A stretch of 64,000 nucleotides of DNA from Prosopocoilus inquinatus (lineage: Eukaryota > Arthropoda > Insecta > Coleoptera > Lucanidae). The position numbers and the translations under genes are program-made. This document shows, one piece after another, positions 57,187 to 64,000 of this stretch. Under the pieces are notes generated by a model. That model saw only the letters and a list, made by a program, of their open reading frames with translations. It did no database searches and had not been told where the DNA came from. Every line of letters begins with the position of its first letter. Position 1 is the stretch's first letter. The DNA is taken from positions 62,062,212 through 62,126,211 of the forward strand of contig CM069870.1 of the NCBI GenBank assembly GCA_036172665.1, given 5' to 3'.

Positions 57187-57486
57187 GGTGTACTAAAAAA
57201 ATATATTGGGCAAACAGAAAGAAATATACTGACACGTTTTAAAGGACATTTAGCTCATTTAAAGTACAATAGAATTGAAAAATCTAGTGTTGCCCAACAT
57301 ATTTTTGACACCAGTCATAAAATAGATTTAAACAATCTTAGGTTAATAAAAGCAACGTCAAGCAACAGGGAATTAGACGGGTTTGAAACCATTTTCATAT
57401 ACAAAAATAAGAGAGATTTAATTAACACCGATCATGGACCTTTGGCAGGTTCCGTGTTGCTTGACTTGGTTGACGCAATCCAGTGA
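57187..57486 (+). pseudogene. GIY-YIG endonuclease domain of a Penelope-like element
   Basis: An open frame without its own ATG, entering from upstream of 57187 and ending at a TGA. It reads KGVLKKYIGQTERNILTRF, then HLAHLKYNRIEKSSVAQHIF, the HKIDL block, a FETIFIYKNKRDLIN segment and GPLAGSVLLDLVDAIQ. This matches the GIY-YIG nuclease: the YIG strand, the Arg of the TRFKGHL helix, the Glu in GFETIFI and the LIN motif near the end. The first GIY is degraded to GVL. In Penelope-like elements this domain nicks target DNA for retrotransposition. Only the nuclease end remains here. Confidence 0.82.
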
Positions 57487-57574
57487 GCACGCTTTATTGG
57501 GGCGGAACGAATTAGTGTATAAGGTAGCGATAGGCATGACACAGTCACTTCTCTTGTGATCAAGAAGAAGGTGT

Positions 57575-57616
57575 CTACTGAAGATGGCAGCATAACTGCC
57601 GAAATACGTATTTAGT
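57575..57616 (+). ncRNA. Hammerhead-like motif, right Penelope arm
   Basis: CTA, CTGAAGA, an unpaired T, helix II GGCAG/CTGCC with loop CATAA, GAAA, palindromic helix III ATACGTAT, T, TAG. It lies about 90 bp after the endonuclease stop, the expected place in the Penelope 3' terminal repeat. Confidence 0.62.
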
Positions 57617-57655
57617 TTTTAAACAAACTTTTGTGGTTAGGGGGTTAAATCCATT

Positions 57656-58790
57656 TTCTTTGTACAACAAACCACAGTCTCCAATACATTTTAATACGGA
57701 ATGTATCTACAAAGTCAAATCAAAAGATGAACACATTGTAATGTGAAATGGTCGTCATCAGCCAAGGAAATCAACAAGCATCGTAACAGGAAGAGGCAAG
57801 CCCGATTAGAACAGAACTGGTACATGTACGGAATCTTTTGTTTAATATCTGCAATGATAAATTTCATTAGAAACGATTTAAAACCTTGCGTAAGTTTTAA
57901 AATGAATTCGTGAAATAGTAAAAAATTGACCAGCTAAACCATATATGACGTGGTGTGACGGACAATTTAAGGAATAGTTGTCATTTGATGATTATTTTCA
58001 TAATTCAGTATGCTTAATTAATTCGGACACATTATTAAGTTAGAATTCGTATCATGAACTCATGAAGAATACTAAACACGTGCAGCGTTATGCAACGAAA
58101 GCATTCGTCAAGTTTGCCATGTTTCTACCGAGAAATTAGATCAAGGGCATTAATATCGCTGTAACATAGGCGATAAAAGAAATAATTATGTAAGGATTGA
58201 TGAATCATGCAAAAGAGCCTTGATCGAATCTTGATGCTAGCAAAAGTAGAGGTTCTTCTCATTACCAAAGCTGACGTAGACTAAAAGGATCTGATCCCGA
58301 TAAATAGGTAGCTTTTCAGATCAGAAGAGAGTTCGATAAGACAGTTGCCCGAGAGGGTTTGTCACGACAGTTGCGCAAGGCACGAACTCCTATCATCTAG
58401 AAAAGTGCTTCTTCGATTCCGAATGTAATTTAGTTTGTGGGTCACGAGTCATAAAGTTTTCAAAGTTCTAAATTCTTTTTTTTAATCAGTCAATTTTCCA
58501 AATTTATTTTAATTTAAAAGTATACCTAAGAAGCATCCACGATTGCTTAGAGTGAGTTTGAATAACAAAGATCTAACAAAGGTTCTTAGATATAAACTGA
58601 TTTTTTTTTATCTTTCTTTCTCTCTTTCATACTCTAGTTTTAATTTTATGTCAGTTGTTAAATTTTACTTAGTTAATTAATTTAATTAAATTCACATATT
58701 ATTTCGTTTGTAATTTTTCGTTATTGTACTAAAATCTCTCTTTTGTTTGAATATATTTTGTAATTTAAAATTCTGGATTTTTATTTAAAT
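57656..58790. other. Unannotated sequence with a partial repeat match
   Basis: 58015-58080 resembles 17500-17560 (see the dispersed repeat entries). No gene recognised. Confidence 0.4.
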
Positions 58791-58794
58791 GATA

Positions 58795-59000
58795 ATAAGA
58801 AAGGACTATTAAGAAAACACGGAAAGGATAAGGAGTGGACAGTTTTCGACAATTCCAAAAACAAATATTAGTAGACACCATTCGAGCTATTCGGGGAAAA
58901 CGATTTCTGTCTTTCCATGCTAAAACCAGGGCGCTACTAACAAAGAAATCAAAATTCAATATCGTACGGATTGCTAAAAGAATTGGGGACAAATGGGGAT
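58795..59000 (+). repeat. Dispersed repeat, copy 2
   Basis: Partner of 17575-17760. In this copy about 700 bp of other sequence separates it from the matching 60 bp block at 58015-58080, whereas the two are adjacent in copy 1. Confidence 0.6.
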
Positions 59001-60480
59001 GAAAAGCGAGTTTTCAACCCCCATCCAGACGTGCGTTCTACAGTGTCTTATAAGCAGAGAAAACGCGATTTCAAGGGCAGTCGATGAAGAACATAAGAAC
59101 AACCGTGTCGAAGATCACCGTAATTAAACGTAAAGAAACTTGATGCACGAGTGAATATAAACAATAATAGTTGAGTACACAACGAAAGAAACTGGAACAG
59201 ATTATAACTTACTTATGTAAATAAATATTCATTCCTCCTATTAAAGTCTGAAAATTAAATAAGTGTCAACCATTACTTAACCTGTAGACGATTATTTATA
59301 ATAATGGTTGCGATTCATTGCTGCCAAATATCAAACAGCAAACCACTGTGGAAATTAGTTTGTTTTAAAGAATTTAAACGAAAACAAAACATTGTTGCAA
59401 AATATTTTTTTTAATAATTTTAATTTAACGAGAATTTCATTTCAAATATAAACTGAGCATTCATTTATAGTAATTGCAGAGAACCCTTGTCATTGTTATA
59501 AACAAAGATAAAAGGTTTGAGAATCTGAACCTAAAAAGTGTTTCATGTTGTATAAATATATGCGTTATTAATTAACAAAATTGTTATTGTTAATCCGAAT
59601 AAATAATAACGTAGCAGTACGTTACTGGAGTATTTACACGGACTGATTTTTTTATTAGTTTTGCTGCGGATACAAAGCTTAATTGGTTTTTAGAAAATTC
59701 TTTCTCGTTTCCCTCCTCGTTGTTCTTTCGCAAACATAAACGTTAATCAATCGTGCTTTTATTTGCACAGACGGAATTCTTCGTGTTACACAAATTTCTG
59801 TTTGTTGGCGGTAATTATCTTCGAATTTGGGCGTCGGACAAATATGTACGTGCGTGTTTTACCTAAGTTTCGTATTTCCTAAGCAAACATGCCTTTATCA
59901 TGTAACACAACAGTAAACAAATAAGTATATGCATGCTACATACACACAACAGCTAATGTTTTCGTTTTTGTTATGTTCCTATTCAAAAGTACGAAAGTCA
60001 TTATTTATGTATGTTGTAGGCTTACCTTGAAAACAACCTTAATTTACATATATTTTCGCCAAAAATCACTTATTATAATTTATATTTTAGGATGTGCAGA
60101 ACCAACCAAGTTAAGCACATGCACTGGACGTATAAATCATGGATTCTCATTCAGTAGCTTGTTAATTAGCACGGAATTCAAATAAAGCTTGCAAAATGCA
60201 TTATTGTTTTTATTCGAATTATCATGATTCTCATTAATCAATCGTTTTTCATTTCTGTTGCCATAAAAATTTACTTAAATAATATCTGTATTTATATCTT
60301 ATTATCGAAGCTAGTGACATTCCAGACGGGCCTGGGCGCCCTACAATATATGAATTTTGTAAAATCTATAATCTTAAATTCCTGCTTGTTTAAACCATAC
60401 AAATATTTGTATTTGCTTTTCAAATTTTTTAAATAGTGTATGTGCAATTAAGCCTAAAATTTATTACATGCATAAACGTA
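59001..60480. other. Unannotated AT-rich sequence
   Basis: No gene, repeat border or RNA recognised. Confidence 0.4.
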
Positions 60481-61772
60481 CGTGGGCTGCTGTAAAATTT
60501 TCTGGAATCTAGTAGGTCTAGAATTGTTAGCGTTTATCACCTGTCATATTTGAAAAATTTGACGTTTCTCGCCTATAATTCTATTGACAGTTCCTATCCA
60601 AGTGAACTAGTTTTGTTCGTATAGCATTTGAGAAAAAGTAATTTTGTGTAAACATGGAAATCTCGCGTGAAAATTTTCGTGCCATGATTTTTTACGATTT
60701 CAAATGTGGTCTAACGCCGAAACAATGCCTCGATCGGCTTCATTTGGCTTCTGGAGACTAAGCACCGTCAAAGAGCAGTGTTTATAATTGCTTTGCAGAA
60801 TTCCAGCGTGGACGTACCTCTCTCAGTGACGAATTTCGTGAAGGTCGTCCATCAACATCTGTTGTTGCCACTAATGTAGATGCCGTGCGTGAAATGCTTG
60901 AGCGAGATCTACATGTGACATACCGTGAGATTCAAGCATCCTTACGCATTAACATGAAAGCAATACACCAGATTTTGCATGATCATTTGAACGTACGAAA
61001 GCTTTGCAGTCATTGGATCCCACACAATTTAACAGAAGCGCAATAGCAAGGTCGTGTCAAATGGTGCCAAGAAATGCTCAAGAAATTCAATGGAGGTCGT
61101 TCAAATTTAGTTTATAACATCGTTACTGGTGACGAAACGTGGATCTATTCGTACGAGCCAGAAAGTAATCCACAATCTACCGTTTGGGTATTTCAAAATG
61201 AACCAAAACCAACATAAGTTGTCCGTTCACGCAGTGCTGCGAAACAAATGATTGCTTGTTTCTTTGGTTTAACTGGACATGTAGCAACCGTGGCTTTAGA
61301 GGATCGAAAAACTGTGAATGCTGATTGGTATACTACAATTTGTTTGCCGGAAGTCATCGATCAAATAAGAAGAAACAAGCGAAATCGACGAATTATTCTC
61401 CATCATTACAACGCCAGCTCTCACTCAGCCTGTCAAACAGTTGATTTTTTGTCTAACAAAAATGTTGAATTAATGACTCACTGTCCATATTCACCTGATT
61501 TATTACCTAATGATTTCTTTTTGTTCCCAAATATCAAAAATAAAATGCGTGTTGAGCGATTTTCGTCGGCTGAAGCAGCGATTGAAACATTCCGGACACT
61601 GGTTTCTGAGGTACCATCTTTAGAGTGGAAAACGTACTTTAGAAATTGGTTCGAGCGTATGCAAAAGTGTATTGACGTCAAAGGCGAGTACTTCGAAAAA
61701 CAATGATACCGTTTACCAAATTTCATATGCGTTTTTTCATACCGTTTCAAGAAACTTTTCCAGCAGCCCACG
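60481..61772 (+). mobile_element. Mariner transposon, second copy, inactive
   Basis: 1292 bp between TA duplications (60479-60480, 61773-61774), with ends CGTGGGCTGCTG and CAGCAGCCCACG (inverted repeats of about 28 bp). Same family as 22208-24533, but complete at its 3' end; it provides the reference for the solo LTR insertion in the first copy. Confidence 0.92.
60654..61705 (+). pseudogene. Mariner transposase pseudogene
   Basis: Homologous along its length to the 22382-23440 frame but with in-frame stops near 60758 (after ASGD), near 61043 (after TEAQ) and near 61215 (after PKPT), plus a 12 bp shorter linker. The second catalytic Asp is Tyr (HHYNASSH), while the first (TGDETW) and third (LPNDFFLF) remain. 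Here the linker motif is WIPHNL and the Trp after GDET is kept, so this dead copy preserves ancestral residues that the open copy has lost. Confidence 0.92.
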
Positions 61773-61774
61773 TA

Positions 61775-62147
61775 TGAAACCTTATCTTACCTCTGCACTA
61801 GAATGATTGGGAAATAAATAAAGCAAAAGCAATAATTAAATATGCAACCTAGACGTCTTATACTTCATTTAAAAGTGAACTTAGCTTATGGTGTAAGCAC
61901 AAACTTATCAACCGCCCTTCGTAGAAGGATCGAGGAAAATTGCAGATTATTTTTTCTTTTCTTTTTAATGAAGAAAAAGCAATCTAAATTTATTTCAAGC
62001 ACAACCAATAATTTAATTATGTCGTTTATAAAAAAAGAAAATGGAAAAAATCGTATCCAACGAAAAAAAATCACAACACAAAAGAGAATATCGAACAAAC
62101 CGTAAAGAAAATATGTGGAAGATGTGTAATAGTAAAAAACAAAGAAG
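61775..62147. other. Unannotated sequence
   Basis: Nothing recognised. Confidence 0.4.
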
Positions 62148-62295
62148 TCTGAAGAAATAGTTTTTCAATTTTAAAACGGACACTGTGAAATCGCAATGAA
62201 CACTGTACGTTTCGCTATCGCTTGTTAGCGAACGGTAGCGAAACGTGGTGTTCATTGCACAGTGTCCGTTTAGTTTAAAAAACTATTTCTTCAGA
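62148..62295. repeat. 148 bp hairpin element
   Basis: TCTGAAGAAATAGTTTTT, ACGGACACTGTG, GCAATGAACAC and CGTTTCGCTA on the left are all reverse-complemented on the right around a short TCGCTTGTTAGCGAACGG loop. Probably a small foldback MITE. Confidence 0.8.
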
Positions 62296-62305
62296 TTTTT
62301 TTAAT

Positions 62306-62565
62306 GTTTTTGTTAATTTGTTTATTTTTTAAATTAAAATATTTAATTTTTAATTTTGATTTTTCTAACGTCAAATCTGGTCCGATGAAATACGTGAAAA
62401 TAATAGTTCTATACTAAACACAAAGTTTAAAAACTATTTTTAAAACTAAACACAAAACTTAAAAACTATTTCTTCACATATTTCATCGGACAGTGCTTTG
62501 ACTTAAAAAAATCTAAATAAAAAATTAAATATTTTAATTTAAAAAATAAACAAACTAACAGAAAC
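62306..62565. repeat. 260 bp hairpin element adjacent to the first
   Basis: Arms of about 100 bp (TTAATTTGTTTATTTTTTAA, AAATATTTAATTTTTAA, GTCCGATGAAATA) pair across a loop with two TTTAAAAACTATTTT-like copies. It shares GAAGAAATAGTTTTT with the hairpin at 62148. Confidence 0.75.
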
Positions 62566-63165
62566 TTAGAATAACACGAGAGTTCATTTCCGCTGTTTAA
62601 TTTGTTATAAGTGGTTAAAAGAGAAACGAAGAATAATCGTGTCTTTTAAGAAATCATTTCCAAAGGAAAAGAACAAAAAAATGCGAAAAAAGCAAAGGAC
62701 TCGCAATCTTTAATGAATGAAATTAAATGAAAAACAAGCTGCTCTTTAACTTTATAATTGGAAAGTAAGAATAAATACAAAGGATAAAAGTGCTTTTTTT
62801 AATTCTAAATTAAAAATATTCTAAAATATTTCAAAAATACAATAATCGAAAAAATAAGAAATTTAAAATTCTAATTTGAATAAAGCTTGACTAAAACCAA
62901 CAATTGCGCACACGGTTCCGATTTTTCCCGAAATACCTTGGGATGTTACGTGGAGAAAAAGATGCAGGGAAATTTATTGTAGCGTGTCAATTAAAATTCA
63001 TTATTTTTCTTCAAAAGAATAATAACAAATAAATAAAAATAAATAACAAAAATGAACTGGATTTTCTGTTTTCTACGAAGGGCGTCGATAATTTTAGGTG
63101 TCTACTATTTTTCTTTCCTTACGGTCGTCTTCTGTTTTCTTTAATTCCCATTTTTAATTTCGTTA
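62566..63165. other. Unannotated sequence
   Basis: AT-rich; no feature recognised before the tandem array begins. Confidence 0.4.
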
Positions 63166-63222
63166 TTATTTTCGAAAAATTTTGTGCAAATCGTTTTTGA
63201 TTGCAGTGAGAACCTCGAGCAG

Positions 63223-63269
63223 CCTCTGGACAGCTGTTTCAGCCCTGCTTGGGGCTTCTTCAGCAGAAA
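63223..63269 (-). ncRNA. Hammerhead ribozyme, array unit 1
   Basis: Minus strand, in order: helix I strand GTTTCTG (its outer G at 63270), CTGAAGA, helix II AGCCC/GGGCT with loop CAAGCA, GAAA, helix III palindrome ACAGCTGT, cleavage site GTC (C at 63229), helix I strand CAGAGG(C). Helix I pairs over 6-7 bp with two G-U. All invariant core nucleotides are present. Confidence 0.85.
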
Positions 63270-63534
63270 CGTAGCTCGACATTCCCACTGCAGACCAAAA
63301 ACGACTTGCCCCATTTATTCGCAATTGCGATGTAAGAATGATGAACATATAAAATAGCGACACCTTACTATCGCTTTTTGACCTAACATTGCAGTAGGAT
63401 AGACAAATTGAAGCGGGATTTGCTCCTAATGAGTCCCCCATGCAAGGCGGCCATGCTTGCTGTCAAAGCATAATGAAAGATTTTAGAAAAATTTTGTGCA
63501 AATCGTTTTTGATTGCAGTGAGAACCTCGAGCAG

Positions 63535-63581
63535 CCTCTGGACAGCTGTTTCAGCCCTGCTTGGGGCTTCTTCAGCAGAAA
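63535..63581 (-). ncRNA. Hammerhead ribozyme, array unit 2
   Basis: Same sequence as unit 1, exactly 312 bp away. Cleavage here and in unit 1 would release a 312 nt RNA. Confidence 0.85.
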
Positions 63582-63846
63582 CGTAGCTCGACATTCCCAC
63601 TGCAGACCAAAAACGACTTGCCCCATTTATTCGCAATTGCGATGTAAGAATGATGAACATATAAAATAGCGACATCTTACTATCGCTTTTTGACCTAACA
63701 TTGCAGTAGGATAGACAAATTGAAGCGGGATTTGCTCCTAATGAGTCCCCCATGCAAGGCGGCCATGCTTGCTGTCAAAGCATAATGAAAGATTTTAGAA
63801 AAATTTTGTGCAAATCGTTTTTGATTGCAGTGAGAACCTCGAGCAG

Positions 63847-63893
63847 CCTCTGGACAGCTGTTTCAGCCCTGCTTGGGGCTTCTTCAGCAGAAA
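63847..63893 (-). ncRNA. Hammerhead ribozyme, array unit 3
   Basis: Same sequence as units 1 and 2, at the next 312 bp step. Confidence 0.85.
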
Positions 63894-64000
63894 CGTAGCT
63901 CGACATTCCCACTGCAGACCAAAAACGACTTGCCCCATTTATTCGCAATTGCGATGTAAGAATGATGAACATATAAAATAGCGACATCTTACTATCGCTT

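Larger units (their letters stand above)
56741..57655. mobile_element. Penelope-like element locus, two inverted 3' ends
   Basis: Left arm about 56741-57107 and right arm about 57283-57652 are diverged reverse complements (roughly 360 bp each) around a ~175 bp centre. The right arm encodes the end of a GIY-YIG endonuclease frame followed by about 165 bp of non-coding sequence with a hammerhead motif; the left arm is the same region inverted. Penelope-like retroelements typically carry a C-terminal GIY-YIG domain, terminal repeats that may be inverted, and hammerhead motifs in those repeats. The reverse transcriptase part is absent. The locus is therefore a rearranged, non-functional pair of 3' ends. 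Confidence 0.82.
63170..64000 (-). repeat. 312 bp tandem satellite with hammerhead in each unit (retrozyme-like)
   Basis: Identical landmarks recur at 63181, 63493 and 63805, an exact period of 312 bp; the array leaves the window after about 2.6 units. Units differ by only a few bases (for example ACACCTT versus ACATCTT). Each has a hammerhead ribozyme on the minus strand. Transcripts of the array should self-cleave into 312 nt monomers. Hammerhead-bearing tandem repeats of similar size are known in animals (newt, schistosome and cave-cricket satellites; retrozymes). The 91-96 residue minus-strand frames recur with the unit and are probably incidental. Confidence 0.9.

Noticed and set aside
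63166..63987. Repeated 70-96 residue minus-strand frames in the 312 bp array as a repeated protein gene
   Set aside because: 312 is divisible by three, so any frame recurs, and each ends at the same stop; the ribozyme explains conservation better.

Overview
The window is AT-rich eukaryotic DNA from an arthropod, most likely an insect. One host gene is recognisable: two coding exons of a neuropeptide F receptor (NPFR-type GPCR) on the minus strand, at 32795-32974 and 16167-16409, separated by a 16.4 kb intron. Later exons were not found toward coordinate 1. Nearly everything else identifiable is mobile or repetitive DNA.

Left part (1-16 kb): a T-rich degenerate repeat; a complete Tc1/mariner-superfamily element (1551-3261) with ~204 bp inverted repeats and an apparently intact transposase containing a 64 bp intron; diverged duplicated segments at 7.6-10 kb; a decayed minus-strand Ty1/copia element (about 10.88-14.17 kb) with ~100 bp terminal direct repeats; and a 5'-truncated non-LTR retrotransposon.

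NPFR intron (16.4-32.8 kb): a foldback locus related to the terminal 312 bp satellite; a 1.8 kb near-palindromic element; a mariner inserted exactly at that element's TA border and itself split by a 1019 bp solo LTR (TSD CATAC); and several short inverted-repeat elements.

Middle (33-47 kb): a plus-strand copia relic whose reverse transcriptase is cut at the YVDD-type motif by an 884 bp solo LTR (TSD GTAT); two copies of an RTE-like retrotransposon 3' region, one interrupted by another non-LTR element, with a 333 bp solo LTR (TSD ATAC) between them; and a T-rich tandem array of 256-304 bp units.

Right part (47-64 kb): a very young errantivirus-like Ty3/gypsy element (47077-52374) with apparently identical 230 bp LTRs, CGCT TSD, tRNA-Ser primer site, long gag-protease-RT-RNase H frame, no integrase and a truncated env; a Penelope-like locus made of two inverted 3' ends, with a GIY-YIG endonuclease frame and two hammerhead-ribozyme-like motifs; a second, dead mariner copy; and, running off the end, a 312 bp tandem repeat whose every unit contains a well-formed type I hammerhead ribozyme on the minus strand.

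The most interesting system is this set of hammerheads. The 312 bp array looks like an animal retrozyme (a satellite transcribed and self-cleaved into unit-length, possibly circular RNA). A related locus at 19.4 kb keeps a second foldable hammerhead, a 70 bp relic lies at 55.2 kb, and a Penelope-like element with its own hammerheads, a possible source of mobilising enzymes, sits 6 kb away. All calls come from reading the sequence only; no database search or folding program was run.
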